9,685 bases of DNA from Comamonadaceae bacterium (lineage in GTDB: Bacteria; Pseudomonadota; Gammaproteobacteria; Burkholderiales; Burkholderiaceae_C): NCBI GenBank assembly GCA_027490485.1, contig JAIXYA010000203.1, forward strand, positions 1 through 9,685. Direction: 5' to 3'. Made by a program: the position numbers and the translations under genes. A model generated the notes under the pieces. The model searched no databases and was not told where the DNA came from. It worked only from the letters and a program-made list of their open reading frames with translations. Position 1 is the stretch's first letter. Every line of letters begins with the position of its first letter. Below, piece by piece: positions 1 to 6,773 of the stretch.

Positions 1-2
1 TG

Positions 3-767
3 CCCAAAACCGCCGATGGACGGGTCTTGTTTGCCGTGCCTTGGTTGGGCAAGGTCATCTTGGGCACCACCGATACGCCGCGCAGCGACATGCCGCGTGA
101 ACCAGCGCCTTTTGATGAAGAAATCGCTTTCATATTGAATGAATCAGCCCGCTATTTAGCCAAAGCCCCTCAACGCGCTGATGTGCGCAGTGTTTGGGTC
201 GGCCTGCGCCCCTTGGTCAAACCGCACCATGAAGAGGGTGCCAGCACCAAAGGTTTGAGCCGAGAACACACGGTCAGCGTCAGCCCCAGCGGCTTGGTCA
301 CCGTCACTGGCGGCAAATGGACCACCTACCGCGCCATGGCCCACGATGTCTTGTCGCAATGCCTGACCAGCCATCTGTTGCAATTTCGCAACTCCAGTCA
401 ACATCCAGCTGTGTTGTTTAAAGGCGCGAGCCGCCCGCAGCAGTCGCCTGTCAGCCTGACCGCGCTCCAGGGCATGCATTTATATGGAGACGAGCAGGCA
501 GCCGTGGCCGCTTTGCCAGGCGCAGACAATTGGCTTTTGCCAGGTTTGAGTGAAGCCATGGTGCGTTTTGCGGTTCGCCACGAATTTGCCCGCACGGTGG
601 AAGATGTCTTGGCCAGGCGCTCCCGCGCCTTGTTTTTGGACGCACGCCAATCGGCGGCAGCGGCAGAGCAGGTGGCCACGGTTTTACTCAGCGAAGGCTG
701 TGAAAAACCGGAGCTTTCAGAATATTTAAGCTTGGCCCACAGTTACACCCTCAAATCTGTGCCATAA
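3..767 (+). CDS. glpD: Aerobic glycerol-3-phosphate dehydrogenase, C-terminal part (5' end outside window)
   Basis: This enzyme oxidises sn-glycerol 3-phosphate to dihydroxyacetone phosphate with FAD and passes electrons to the quinone pool at the inner membrane. The reading frame is open from the first bases, so the gene starts upstream; 254 residues are visible, about half of the usual 500-odd. Family signatures seen are VPWLGKVILGTTDT near the start, WVGLRPLVKP, the FAD-domain closing motif VTVTGGKWTTYRAMA, and a C-terminal helical domain with RHEFARTVEDVLARRSR. The stop codon TAA at 765-767 lies inside the -10 box of the promoter proposed for the ribosomal genes. No terminator is visible after it, so glpD transcripts could run into rplN. 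Its metabolic role is unrelated to the following genes. A related FAD-dependent glycerol-3-phosphate oxidase is a less likely alternative. Confidence 0.93.
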   Translation, partial: PKTADGRVLFAVPWLGKVILGTTDTPRSDMPREPAPFDEEIAFILNESARYLAKAPQRADVRSVWVGLRPLVKPHHEEGASTKGLSREHTVSVSPSGLVTVTGGKWTTYRAMAHDVLSQCLTSHLLQFRNSSQHPAVLFKGASRPQQSPVSLTALQGMHLYGDEQAAVAALPGADNWLLPGLSEAMVRFAVRHEFARTVEDVLARRSRALFLDARQSAAAAEQVATVLLSEGCEKPELSEYLSLAHSYTLKSVP

Positions 768-768
768 T
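742..768 (+). promoter_or_regulatory. Probable sigma-70 promoter for the spc-alpha cluster
   Basis: An extended -10 element is seen: TG at 760-761, one base, then CATAAT at 763-768 (five of six matches to TATAAT). A -35-like GTTACA at 742-747 (four of six matches to TTGACA) lies 15 bases upstream, a short spacer that an extended -10 can tolerate. The start site would be near 775. The bases just after the -10 (AGCCGGC) are GC-rich, as is typical of stringently controlled ribosomal promoters. The box overlaps the glpD stop codon. This is a motif match only. Confidence 0.55.
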
Positions 769-924
769 AGCCGGCTCTGCATTTAAAACAGCAGACAAAG
801 ACAGACGACAGCCCCAAGCAAAAGCGCCGCGAAATGGTTCGAGGCGCGGATGACGGGCCCAAGACTGATCGGGCAAAGTGGTTGAGTTTTTCAGCCATAT
901 ACCCGGTACAAGTTGGGAAATGAA
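769..924 (+). promoter_or_regulatory. Leader region of rplN with two hairpins
   Basis: This stretch between glpD and rplN has no recognised gene. Two potential RNA hairpins are visible. The first pairs GCGCC (824-828) with GGCGC (843-847); a shifted register pairs CCGCG (827-831) with CGCGG (845-849), so two folds compete. The second pairs GCCC (857-860) with GGGC (871-874) across a 10-base loop. A 29-codon open frame (834-923) ends one base before the rplN start but has no ribosome binding site. I do not recognise a known ribosomal protein binding site here. Confidence 0.4.
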
Positions 925-1293
925 ATGATCCAGACTGAATCCAGATTAGAAGTGGCCGACAACACCGGCGCAAAATCCGTTTTGTGCATCAAGGTGCTGG
1001 GCGGCTCAAAGCGTCGTTATGCCAGCGTTGGCGACGTTATCAAGGTGAGCATCAAAGAAGCTGCACCCCGTGGCCGCGTCAAAAAAGGCGAGGTTTACAG
1101 CGCGGTGGTGGTTCGCACTGCCAAGGGCATCCGTCGCAGCGACGGTTCCTTGGTCAAGTTCGACAGCAATGCAGCCGTGTTGCTCAACGCCAAACTCGAG
1201 CCTATCGGCACCCGTATCTTCGGCCCGGTCACGCGTGAACTGCGTACCGAGAAGTTCATGAAGATCGTGTCCTTGGCGCCTGAAGTACTTTAA
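925..1293 (+). CDS. rplN: 50S ribosomal protein L14
   Basis: L14 binds 23S rRNA on the subunit interface and contacts 16S rRNA in the 70S ribosome. The 122-residue product has exactly the usual bacterial length and begins [17 protein letters not shown], the conserved L14 N terminus. The family signature region around [19 protein letters not shown] is intact, as is the end region FGPVTRELR...[10 protein letters not shown]. The ATG at 925 is chosen over the in-frame TTG at 913, because 913 would add four unconserved residues. GGGA at 915-918 can serve as a modest ribosome binding site, six bases before the ATG. In E. coli L14 opens the spc operon, and here it is also the first ribosomal gene after a non-ribosomal neighbour. 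rplX follows after 11 bases. Confidence 0.98.
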   Translation: MIQTESRLEVADNTGAKSVLCIKVLGGSKRRYASVGDVIKVSIKEAAPRGRVKKGEVYSAVVVRTAKGIRRSDGSLVKFDSNAAVLLNAKLEPIGTRIFGPVTRELRTEKFMKIVSLAPEVL

Positions 1294-1304
1294 GGACTCC
1301 GACC

Positions 1305-1625
1305 ATGAACAAGATTCGCAAAGGCGACGAGGTCATCGTCATCACAGGACGCGACAAAGGCAAGCGCGGCAAAGTCGCGGTTCGTGCCGATGATTCACAC
1401 CTCTTGATCGACGGCATCAATGTGGTGAAAAAGCACACCAAACCCAATCCCATGGCGGGCACCACTGGCGGCGTGATTGAAAAAAGCATGCCTATCCACC
1501 AGTCTAATGTCGCTATCTACAACGCCACCACCGGCAAAGCCGATCGCGTGGGCATCAAGGTCAATACCGATGGTTCGAAGGTTCGCATCTTCAAGTCCAG
1601 TGGTGAAGTCATCAAGGCGGCATGA
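1305..1625 (+). CDS. rplX: 50S ribosomal protein L24
   Basis: L24 is an assembly initiator that binds the 5' domain of 23S rRNA early in large-subunit folding and later sits near the exit tunnel. The 106-residue product shows the KOW motif at residues 4-30 ([20 protein letters not shown]), followed by [11 protein letters not shown] and the conserved [15 protein letters not shown] segment. The ATG at 1305 follows AAGGA (1292-1296), which overlaps the rplN stop codon, with an 8-base spacer. Its stop codon TGA (1623-1625) overlaps an upstream ATG of the next frame and ends two bases before the preferred rplE start. This suggests translational coupling with rplE. Confidence 0.98.
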   Translation: MNKIRKGDEVIVITGRDKGKRGKVAVRADDSHLLIDGINVVKKHTKPNPMAGTTGGVIEKSMPIHQSNVAIYNATTGKADRVGIKVNTDGSKVRIFKSSGEVIKAA

Positions 1626-1627
1626 AC

Positions 1628-2167
1628 ATGGCACGACTCCAACAACACTATCGTGAAAAAGTGGTCCCCGAGTTGACCGAAAAATTCGGCTACAAATCCC
1701 CCATGGAAGTGCCGCGTCTGACCAAAATCACTCTGAACATGGGTGTGTCAGAAGCGGTTGCCGATAAAAAAGTGATGGATCACGCGGTGGGCGACCTCAC
1801 CAAAATCGCGGGCCAAAAGCCTGTGGTGACCAAGGCACGTAAAGCGATTGCGGGTTTCAAAATCCGTGAGCAACAAGCCATTGGTTGCATGGTCACTTTG
1901 CGTGGCGTTCGCATGTATGAATTCCTCGACCGTTTCGTGACCGTGGCTTTGCCCCGTGTGCGTGACTTTCGCGGTATCTCCGGCCGTGCTTTTGACGGTC
2001 GCGGTAACTACAACATCGGCGTGAAAGAGCAAATTATCTTTCCCGAGATCGAGTACGACAAGGTTGATGCCCTGCGCGGCATGAACATCAGCATCACCAC
2101 CACGGCCAAGACCGACGACGAGTGCAAAGCACTTCTCGCCGCCTTCCGTTTCCCCTTCAAGAACTGA
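1628..2167 (+). CDS. rplE: 50S ribosomal protein L5
   Basis: L5 joins 5S rRNA and L18 to form the 5S ribonucleoprotein of the central protuberance and contacts P-site tRNA. The product has 179 residues, the same length as in E. coli. Visible conserved stretches are [68 protein letters not shown] and [14 protein letters not shown]. Two ATGs compete: 1622 (overlapping the rplX stop as ATGA) and 1628. I choose 1628 because it gives [16 protein letters not shown], matching the family start, and because AAGGCGG at 1614-1620 is seven bases upstream of it but only one base from 1622. In E. coli, S8 represses the operon near this start; I cannot identify that site here. Confidence 0.97.
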   Translation: MARLQQHYREKVVPELTEKFGYKSPMEVPRLTKITLNMGVSEAVADKKVMDHAVGDLTKIAGQKPVVTKARKAIAGFKIREQQAIGCMVTLRGVRMYEFLDRFVTVALPRVRDFRGISGRAFDGRGNYNIGVKEQIIFPEIEYDKVDALRGMNISITTTAKTDDECKALLAAFRFPFKN

Positions 2168-2178
2168 GGTGCCCTTTG
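2166..2178 (+). promoter_or_regulatory. Ribosome binding site and TTG start of rpsN
   Basis: GAGGTG (2166-2171) shares bases with the rplE stop codon TGA (2165-2167) and stands four bases before TTG (2176-2178). The strong match to the 16S rRNA 3' end supports this rare start codon. Overlap with the stop of rplE would let terminating ribosomes reinitiate on rpsN. Confidence 0.85.
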
Positions 2179-2481
2179 GCTAAAGTAGCTTTGATTGAAC
2201 GCGAACTCAAGCGCGACAAACTGGTCGCTAAGTACGCAAAAAAGTACGCTGAACTGAAGGCCGTGGCAAACGATGCCAAGCACAGTGAAGAAGAGCGTGC
2301 CGCTGCACGTTTGGGTTTGCAAAAGTTGCCCCGCAACGCTAACCCCACACGTCAACGCAACCGTTGCGCGATCACTGGCCGCCCCCGTGGCACCTTCCGT
2401 CAATTTGGTTTGGGTCGCGCCAAGATTCGCGAAATGGCCTTTGCGGGCAATATTCCTGGCATCACCAAGGCCAGCTGGTAA
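2176..2481 (+). CDS. rpsN: 30S ribosomal protein S14 (zinc-independent type), TTG start
   Basis: S14 binds the 3' domain of 16S rRNA in the head of the small subunit, near the A site. The product starting at TTG 2176 is [20 protein letters not shown]..., 101 residues, the exact length of the long, zinc-free type. The signature [20 protein letters not shown] is present with a single cysteine; the CxxC pairs of the short zinc-binding type are absent. No ATG exists at a sensible place: the nearest one in frame upstream (2122) lies deep inside rplE and would add 18 unrelated residues. GAGGTG at 2166-2171, overlapping the rplE stop, pairs well with the 16S 3' end and lies four bases before the TTG. 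Confidence 0.96.
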   Translation: MAKVALIERELKRDKLVAKYAKKYAELKAVANDAKHSEEERAAARLGLQKLPRNANPTRQRNRCAITGRPRGTFRQFGLGRAKIREMAFAGNIPGITKASW

Positions 2482-2501
2482 TACAGCAGGAGATATTCAA
2501 T

Positions 2502-2897
2502 ATGAGCATGAGTGACCCCATTGCCGACCTGCTGACGCGAATTCGTAATGCGCAGATGGTAGCCAAGCCGACCGTGTCGGTTCCTTCCTCCAAAGTCAAG
2601 CTGGCCATCGTCCAGGTGTTGAAAGATGAGGGCTATATCGATGGCTTTCATGTCAAAACCGAAGCCGGCAAGCACGAATTGGAAATCGCCTTGAAATACT
2701 ACGCAGGCCGCCCTGTGATTGAGCGCATTGAGCGCGTCTCTCGCCCTGGCTTGCGTGTTTACAAAGGCCACAACGCTATTCCGCAAGTCATGAACGGACT
2801 GGGCGTGGCCATTGTCACCACACCGCAAGGCGTGATGACCGATCGCAAAGCCCGCGCCACCGGCGTCGGCGGCGAAGTTTTGTGTTACGTGGCTTAA
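2502..2897 (+). CDS. rpsH: 30S ribosomal protein S8
   Basis: S8 binds helix 21 of 16S rRNA in the central domain and, in E. coli, represses spc operon translation. The 131-residue protein is one residue longer than in E. coli. It begins [18 protein letters not shown] and carries [31 protein letters not shown], and the RNA-binding C-terminal signature [18 protein letters not shown] followed by GGEVLCYVA. The ATG at 2502 follows AGGAG (2488-2492) with a nine-base spacer. An extension back to 2364 would run through the end of rpsN and is not conserved. All residues of the C-terminal rRNA-binding segment look intact, so autoregulation of the operon is possible, although no mRNA target was recognised. 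Confidence 0.98.
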   Translation: MSMSDPIADLLTRIRNAQMVAKPTVSVPSSKVKLAIVQVLKDEGYIDGFHVKTEAGKHELEIALKYYAGRPVIERIERVSRPGLRVYKGHNAIPQVMNGLGVAIVTTPQGVMTDRKARATGVGGEVLCYVA

Positions 2898-2910
2898 GGG
2901 AGAAACGAAT

Positions 2911-3444
2911 ATGTCCCGAGTCGGAAAAATGCCAGTCACCGTGCCCCAAGGCGTGGATGTGGCTATCAACGAAGCGCACATCAGTGTCAAAGGCACTGGT
3001 GGCACCCTTTCAATTGCTAACAATGCTTTGGTCAAAGTGATCCACAGTGCAGACAGCTTGAGTTTTGCGCCTGCCAATGAAAGCCGCGAAGCCAACGCCA
3101 TGAGTGGCACTTTGCGTCAATTGGTCAACAACATGGTTGTTGGTGTCACCAAAGGCTTTGAGAAAAAACTCAGCTTGGTCGGTGTCGGTTACAAAGCTGC
3201 AGCCCAAGGCAACAAACTCAATTTGGCTGTGGGCTATTCCCACCCTGTCAACTTTGACATGCCCTCTGGTATCAAGGTGGAAACACCTGTGCCAACCGAG
3301 ATCATCATCAAAGGCGCTGACCGCCAACGTGTGGGTCAAATCGCTGCTGAAATTCGTGCAGTGCGTCCCCCAGAGCCTTACAAAGGCAAGGGCATTCGCT
3401 ACTCTGACGAAAAAATCGTCATCAAAGAAACCAAGAAGAAATAA
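2911..3444 (+). CDS. rplF: 50S ribosomal protein L6
   Basis: L6 sits at the base of the L7/L12 stalk, contacts helix 97 of 23S rRNA and supports elongation factor binding. The product is 177 residues, the usual length, made of two tandem repeats of the L6 fold. The first repeat starts [15 protein letters not shown]; the second contains [19 protein letters not shown] and the C-terminal signature [16 protein letters not shown], ending in a basic KETKKK tail. AAGGGAG (2896-2902), which overlaps the rpsH stop, is eight bases upstream of the ATG and is a strong binding site. Confidence 0.98.
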   Translation: MSRVGKMPVTVPQGVDVAINEAHISVKGTGGTLSIANNALVKVIHSADSLSFAPANESREANAMSGTLRQLVNNMVVGVTKGFEKKLSLVGVGYKAAAQGNKLNLAVGYSHPVNFDMPSGIKVETPVPTEIIIKGADRQRVGQIAAEIRAVRPPEPYKGKGIRYSDEKIVIKETKKK

Positions 3445-3455
3445 GGAGCTGCCAC

Positions 3456-3821
3456 ATGCTAAGCAAAAAACAGCAGCGTATCCGCCGCTCCCGCCAGACC
3501 CGTATTCGCATTGCCACGCAAGGCGTCGCACGTTTGACCGTCAACCGCACCAATTTGCACATTTATGCCAGCGTCATTTCTGGCGATGGCACCAAGGTGC
3601 TGGCATCTGCCTCCACAGCTGAGGCCGACATTCGCAAGAGCTTGGGCGCAAGCGGCAAAGGTGGCAACCAAGCTGCGGCAGAAGTGGTGGGCAAGCGTAT
3701 CGCTGAAAAAGCCAAAGCAGCTGGCGTTGAAAAAGTCGCTTTTGATCGTGCGGGTTTCGCCTACCACGGTCGTGTCAAAACATTGGCCGATGCCGCACGT
3801 GCTGCCGGCTTGCAGTTCTAA
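3456..3821 (+). CDS. rplR: 50S ribosomal protein L18
   Basis: L18 binds 5S rRNA and, with L5, anchors it to 23S rRNA in the central protuberance. The 121-residue protein has the basic N-terminal tail [17 protein letters not shown] expected of L18, then [23 protein letters not shown], the helical segment [18 protein letters not shown], and the typical end [28 protein letters not shown] (seen in parts). It starts at ATG 3456, seven bases after TAAGGAG (3442-3448), which includes the rplF stop codon. Length is close to the 117 residues of E. coli. Confidence 0.98.
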   Translation: MLSKKQQRIRRSRQTRIRIATQGVARLTVNRTNLHIYASVISGDGTKVLASASTAEADIRKSLGASGKGGNQAAAEVVGKRIAEKAKAAGVEKVAFDRAGFAYHGRVKTLADAARAAGLQF

Positions 3822-3839
3822 CCGAAGACGGATACACAC

Positions 3840-4358
3840 ATGGCAAAAGTTCAAGCAAAAATGCAAGACGACAGTCGTGACGACGGTCTGAAGGAAAAAA
3901 TGATCGCGGTCAACCGTGTGACCAAAGTGGTCAAGGGTGGTCGTATTTTGGGTTTCGCCGCACTCACCGTGGTTGGTGATGGCGATGGCCGTGTTGGCAT
4001 GGGCAAAGGCAAATCCAAAGAAGTGCCTGCTGCTGTGCAAAAGGCCATGGAAGAAGCCCGCCGCAATATGCACAAAGTGTCTTTGAAAAACGGCACCATC
4101 CACCACAACGTCACTGGCCACCACGGTGCAGCCAATGTGCAAATGGCGCCTGCGCCCAAGGGTACGGGCATCATTGCTGGTGGTCCCATGCGCGCAGTGT
4201 TCGAAGTCATGGGCATTACCGACATCGTCGCCAAAAGCCATGGTTCATCTAACCCTTACAACATGGTTCGCGCAACTCTTGATGCGTTGATCAAGTCCAC
4301 CACCGCTGCAGAAGTTGCGGCCAAGCGTGGCAAGAGCGTCGAAGACCTCTTCGTCTAA
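3840..4358 (+). CDS. rpsE: 30S ribosomal protein S5
   Basis: S5 helps keep translational accuracy and, with S3 and S4, lines the mRNA entry channel. The 172-residue product is slightly longer than the 167 of E. coli because of a few extra N-terminal residues before [19 protein letters not shown]. The N-terminal double-stranded RNA-binding fold covers about residues 17-82 ([20 protein letters not shown]), and the C-terminal domain carries [19 protein letters not shown] and [15 protein letters not shown]. The loop VTKVVKGGR, where spectinomycin-resistance changes fall in other species, shows no deletion. The ribosome binding site is weak (ACGGA at 3828-3832), so translation may be coupled to rplR, 18 bases upstream. 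Confidence 0.98.
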   Translation: MAKVQAKMQDDSRDDGLKEKMIAVNRVTKVVKGGRILGFAALTVVGDGDGRVGMGKGKSKEVPAAVQKAMEEARRNMHKVSLKNGTIHHNVTGHHGAANVQMAPAPKGTGIIAGGPMRAVFEVMGITDIVAKSHGSSNPYNMVRATLDALIKSTTAAEVAAKRGKSVEDLFV

Positions 4359-4372
4359 TCCGGAGCAACGGC

Positions 4373-4558
4373 ATGTCTACATCTTCTTCAACGGTCAAAG
4401 TGCAATTGGTGCGTAGCCCTATCGGCACCAAAGAATCTCACCGCGCCACTGTGCGTGGTTTGGGCTTGCGCAAAATCGGCAGCACCAGCGAACTGCAAGA
4501 TACACCTGCAGTACGCGGCATGATCAACAAGATCAGTTATCTGGTCAAAGTACTCTAA
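4373..4558 (+). CDS. rpmD: 50S ribosomal protein L30
   Basis: L30 is a small 23S rRNA-binding protein of the large subunit that is absent from some bacteria. The 61-residue product includes a short serine/threonine-rich start (MSTSSST) before [11 protein letters not shown], then the signature region [20 protein letters not shown] and the closing segment [14 protein letters not shown]. The ATG at 4373 follows GGAG (4362-4365) at seven bases. It lies 14 bases after rpsE and nine before rplO, the standard spc position. Confidence 0.97.
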   Translation: MSTSSSTVKVQLVRSPIGTKESHRATVRGLGLRKIGSTSELQDTPAVRGMINKISYLVKVL

Positions 4559-4567
4559 GGTTTCGCC

Positions 4568-4999
4568 ATGCAACTCAATGAAATCAAACCCGCAGATGGT
4601 TCACGCAAAAACCGTCGCCGTGTAGGTCGCGGTATTGGTTCTGGTCTGGGTAAAACCGCAGGACGTGGCCACAAGGGTCAAAAATCTCGCTCAGGCGGCT
4701 ACCACAAGGTAGGTTTTGAAGGCGGTCAAATGCCTTTGCAGCGTCGTTTGCCCAAGCGTGGTTTCAAATCACACAGCCTTAAATACAACGAAGAAGTCAC
4801 ACTGACTTCTTTGCAGCTGCTTGACATCAGCGACATCGATGTTTTGGCGCTCAAAACCGCTGGATTGGTCAGCCAAATGGCCAAAGTGGTCAAGGTCATC
4901 AAGACTGGTGAAATTTCTCGTGCTGTCAAACTCAATGGCATTGGTGCCACTGCGGGCGCCAAAGCCGCGATCGAAGCTGCTGGCGGCTCTGTCGCTTAA
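4568..4999 (+). CDS. rplO: 50S ribosomal protein L15
   Basis: L15 is a late-assembly large-subunit protein whose long, basic, glycine-rich N-terminal arm threads into 23S rRNA. The product has 143 residues, the normal size. The arm is visible as [20 protein letters not shown] and [20 protein letters not shown] (about residues 17-56), followed by the globular C-terminal domain with QRRLPKRGF and a closing alanine/glycine-rich region ([15 protein letters not shown]). The ATG at 4568 follows AAGG (4557-4560), which overlaps the rpmD stop, at seven bases. It directly precedes secY, as in most bacteria. Confidence 0.98.
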   Translation: MQLNEIKPADGSRKNRRRVGRGIGSGLGKTAGRGHKGQKSRSGGYHKVGFEGGQMPLQRRLPKRGFKSHSLKYNEEVTLTSLQLLDISDIDVLALKTAGLVSQMAKVVKVIKTGEISRAVKLNGIGATAGAKAAIEAAGGSVA

Positions 5000-5024
5000 G
5001 CACTGAAGAAAGAACATATATACC

Positions 5025-6338
5025 GTGGCTACCAGCGCTTTGCCCAAAACAGATAAGTATGGCGACTTGCGTCGTCGGCTTATCTTTTTGCTGCTTGCAC
5101 TGATTGTTTACCGTATCGGTACACATATTCCGGTCCCCGGCATCAACCCCGACCAGCTTTCGCAGTTGTTCGAAGGTCAGCAAGGCGGCATTCTCAGCCT
5201 CTTCAATATGTTCTCGGGTGGCGCTTTGTCGCGCTTCAGTATTTTTGCGTTGGGCATCATGCCTTACATCTCGGCCTCCATCATCATGCAACTGATGTCG
5301 TATGTGGTGCCCAGCATGGAAGCGCTGAAAAAAGAAGGCGAAGCAGGGCGTCGCAAAATCACGCAATACACACGCTACGGCACATTGGGTTTGGCTATTT
5401 TCCAATCCATGGGTATTGCGTTGGCATTGGAGTCCTCAGCCGGTTTGGTCAACGATCCAGGCATCGTCTTTCGTGTGACCGCCATGGTGTCTTTAACGGC
5501 TGGCACCATGTTCCTGATGTGGTTGGGTGAGCAAATCACAGAGCGCGGTTTGGGTAACGGTATTTCCATCATCATCTTCTCCGGTATTGCCGCTGGATTG
5601 CCCAGCGCCATTGGCGGATTGTTGGAGTTGGTTCGTACGGGCGCCATGAGCATCATCATTGCCTTGTTGATTGTGGTTTTGGTGGGCTTGGTAACCTACT
5701 TCGTTGTGTTCGTAGAGCGTGGCCAGCGCAAAATTTTGGTCAATTACGCACGACGTCAGGTGGGCAACAAGGTTTACGGCGGTCAATCATCACATCTGCC
5801 TTTGAAGCTCAACATGGCGGGTGTCATACCGCCCATTTTTGCCTCTTCCATCATTTTGTTGCCCTCGACAGTGGTCAGCTGGTTCAGTGCTGGCGAAAGC
5901 ATGAACTGGCTCAAAGACATCTCTGCAGCGCTGTCTCCTGGTCAGCCCATCTATGTGATGCTCTATGCCTTGGCCATCATCTTCTTCTGTTTTTTCTACA
6001 CAGCGTTGGTGTTCAACAGCCGCGAAACCGCTGATAACTTGAAAAAGAGCGGTGGCTTTATTCCCGGCATTCGCCCTGGTGACCAAACCGCTCGTTTCAT
6101 TGACAAAATTTTGTTGCGTCTGACATTTGCAGGCGCCATCTACATCACATTCGTTTGTTTGTTACCTGAGTTTCTCATCCTCAAGTACAACGTGCCTTTC
6201 TACTTTGGCGGCACTTCGTTGCTGATCATTGTGGTGGTCACGATGGACTTCATGGCCCAAGTGCAGAACTACCTCATGAGTCAGCAGTACGAATCGCTGC
6301 TTAAAAAGGCCAACTTCAAGATGGCACCAGGTGGCTGA
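5025..6338 (+). CDS. secY: Protein translocase channel subunit SecY, GTG start
   Basis: SecY forms the inner-membrane channel of the SecYEG translocon, through which SecA or the ribosome feeds unfolded proteins. The 437-residue protein shows about ten hydrophobic segments, roughly at residues 19-37, 74-94, 115-137, 148-170, 177-195, 208-230, 268-287, 309-331, 365-386 and 395-412. The first signature ([11 protein letters not shown]), the plug region after [18 protein letters not shown] and the second segment [17 protein letters not shown] are typical. The cytosolic loops carry [14 protein letters not shown] and [16 protein letters not shown], the latter with the arginine that contacts SecA. 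GTG 5025 is chosen because [18 protein letters not shown] matches related proteins. The binding site is weak and purine-rich (GAAGAAAGAA, 5005-5014), so expression may sit below that of the ribosomal genes. Confidence 0.98.
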   Translation: MATSALPKTDKYGDLRRRLIFLLLALIVYRIGTHIPVPGINPDQLSQLFEGQQGGILSLFNMFSGGALSRFSIFALGIMPYISASIIMQLMSYVVPSMEALKKEGEAGRRKITQYTRYGTLGLAIFQSMGIALALESSAGLVNDPGIVFRVTAMVSLTAGTMFLMWLGEQITERGLGNGISIIIFSGIAAGLPSAIGGLLELVRTGAMSIIIALLIVVLVGLVTYFVVFVERGQRKILVNYARRQVGNKVYGGQSSHLPLKLNMAGVIPPIFASSIILLPSTVVSWFSAGESMNWLKDISAALSPGQPIYVMLYALAIIFFCFFYTALVFNSRETADNLKKSGGFIPGIRPGDQTARFIDKILLRLTFAGAIYITFVCLLPEFLILKYNVPFYFGGTSLLIIVVVTMDFMAQVQNYLMSQQYESLLKKANFKMAPGG

Positions 6339-6346
6339 TTGGGCGC

Positions 6347-6565
6347 ATGGCAAAGGACGATGTCATCCAGATGCAAGGAGAGGTTGTTGAAAACCTCCCC
6401 AATGCCACTTTCCGGGTCAAACTGGAAAATGGTCATGTGGTGCTCGGACACATTTCCGGCAAGATGCGGATGCACTACATCCGAATCCTGCCAGGGGACA
6501 AGGTAACGGTTGAGATGACGCCCTACGATTTGAGTCGGGCAAGGATTGTGTTCAGAGCCAAGTAA
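6347..6565 (+). CDS. infA: Translation initiation factor IF-1
   Basis: IF-1 occupies the A site of the 30S subunit during initiation and helps IF-2 and IF-3. The 72-residue product has the usual length and the OB fold (S1-like) with conserved parts [53 protein letters not shown] and [13 protein letters not shown]. It lies eight bases after secY with no good binding site: TTGGG is near, and AGGTGG (6329-6334) inside the end of secY is 12 bases away, so translation is probably coupled to secY. In E. coli infA is elsewhere in the genome; its position between secY and rpmJ is common in betaproteobacteria and Gram-positives. The stop codon sits in the loop of a strong hairpin. Some betaproteobacteria carry a second infA paralogue, which cannot be judged from here. 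Confidence 0.97.
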   Translation: MAKDDVIQMQGEVVENLPNATFRVKLENGHVVLGHISGKMRMHYIRILPGDKVTVEMTPYDLSRARIVFRAK

Positions 6566-6621
6566 GGCGCTGAACACGCAGAGTTAGCAAGGAATACGCA
6601 GGGCGTGTTTCAGGATTTTTT
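6548..6621 (+). promoter_or_regulatory. Competing hairpins and T-tract between infA and rpmJ (attenuator-like)
   Basis: Arm A, GTGTTCAG (6548-6555), pairs perfectly with the first eight bases of arm B, CTGAACAC (6570-6577). The stem continues past an A-G mismatch through GCC/GGC (6557-6559 with 6566-6568), leaving the loop AAGTAA, which holds the infA stop codon. Downstream, 6591-6599 can pair with 6603-6611 (nine pairs, two G-U, triloop AGG). Alternatively arm B (6570-6579) pairs with 6603-6613 (ten pairs, one bulged T). Both downstream options are followed by six T residues at 6616-6621. This resembles a leaky terminator or attenuator just before the rpmJ binding site. Confidence 0.45.
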
Positions 6622-6631
6622 GGAGAATGAA

Positions 6632-6745
6632 ATGAAAGTTTCGGCTTCGGTCAAAACAATTTGCCGCAATTGCAAAATCATCCGCCGCAAGGGTGTGGTG
6701 CGAGTCATCTGTACCGACCCGCGTCACAAACAGCGTCAAGGCTGA
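6632..6745 (+). CDS. rpmJ: 50S ribosomal protein L36 (zinc-binding type)
   Basis: L36 is the smallest large-subunit protein; it binds 23S rRNA near the L7/L12 stalk base. The 37-codon frame encodes a product beginning [20 protein letters not shown] and ending DPRHKQRQG. Cys11, Cys14, Cys27 and His32 form the zinc-ribbon ligand set of the zinc-containing type. GGAG (6622-6625) is six bases before the ATG. An overlapping ATG at 6627 gives only a two-codon frame and is ignored. The gene is too short for many automated calls, but the match to the family and its place between infA and rpsM are clear. Its stop codon opens the hairpin that covers the rpsM binding site. Confidence 0.97.
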   Translation: MKVSASVKTICRNCKIIRRKGVVRVICTDPRHKQRQG

Positions 6746-6769
6746 TCTTTCACCGCATTAAAGAGGTCA
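6743..6769 (+). promoter_or_regulatory. Hairpin burying the rpsM ribosome binding site
   Basis: TGATCTTT (6743-6750), which begins with the rpmJ stop codon, can pair over eight continuous positions with AGAGGTCA (6762-6769), including two G-U pairs, around an 11-base loop. The second arm contains GAGGT (6763-6767), the rpsM ribosome binding site. A ribosome finishing rpmJ would open the stem, which would couple rpsM to rpmJ. In E. coli, S4 represses the alpha operon at rpsM through a larger pseudoknot, which has no room in this 28-base gap. Confidence 0.4.
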
Positions 6770-6773
6770 CAAC

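Noticed and set aside
1590..1660. S8 repressor site at the rplX/rplE junction, as in E. coli
   Set aside because: I looked for a helix resembling the S8 site and saw no convincing stem with the internal-loop pattern; a covariance-model search would be needed to decide.
2122..2175. Longer rpsN starting at ATG 2122
   Set aside because: It would overlap 46 bases of rplE in another frame and add 18 residues absent from the family; the TTG at 2176 gives the exact family length and N terminus.
2364..2501. Longer rpsH starting inside rpsN
   Set aside because: The extension reads through rpsN out of frame; ATG 2502 has a good binding site and gives the conserved MSMSDPIAD start.
2400..3110. A 236-codon open frame on the minus strand opposite rpsH and rplF
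   Set aside because: It is antisense to conserved genes, has no binding site or recognisable domain, and is explained as a shadow frame.
3459..4241. A 260-codon open frame on the minus strand opposite rplR and rpsE
   Set aside because: It lies wholly opposite two clear ribosomal genes, its product is rich in His, Cys and Thr with no family resemblance, and such frames arise from the codon use of the sense strand.
6746..6773. E. coli-type S4 pseudoknot leader and separate alpha promoter before rpsM
   Set aside because: The gap is only 28 bases, and no -35/-10 pair was visible in it.
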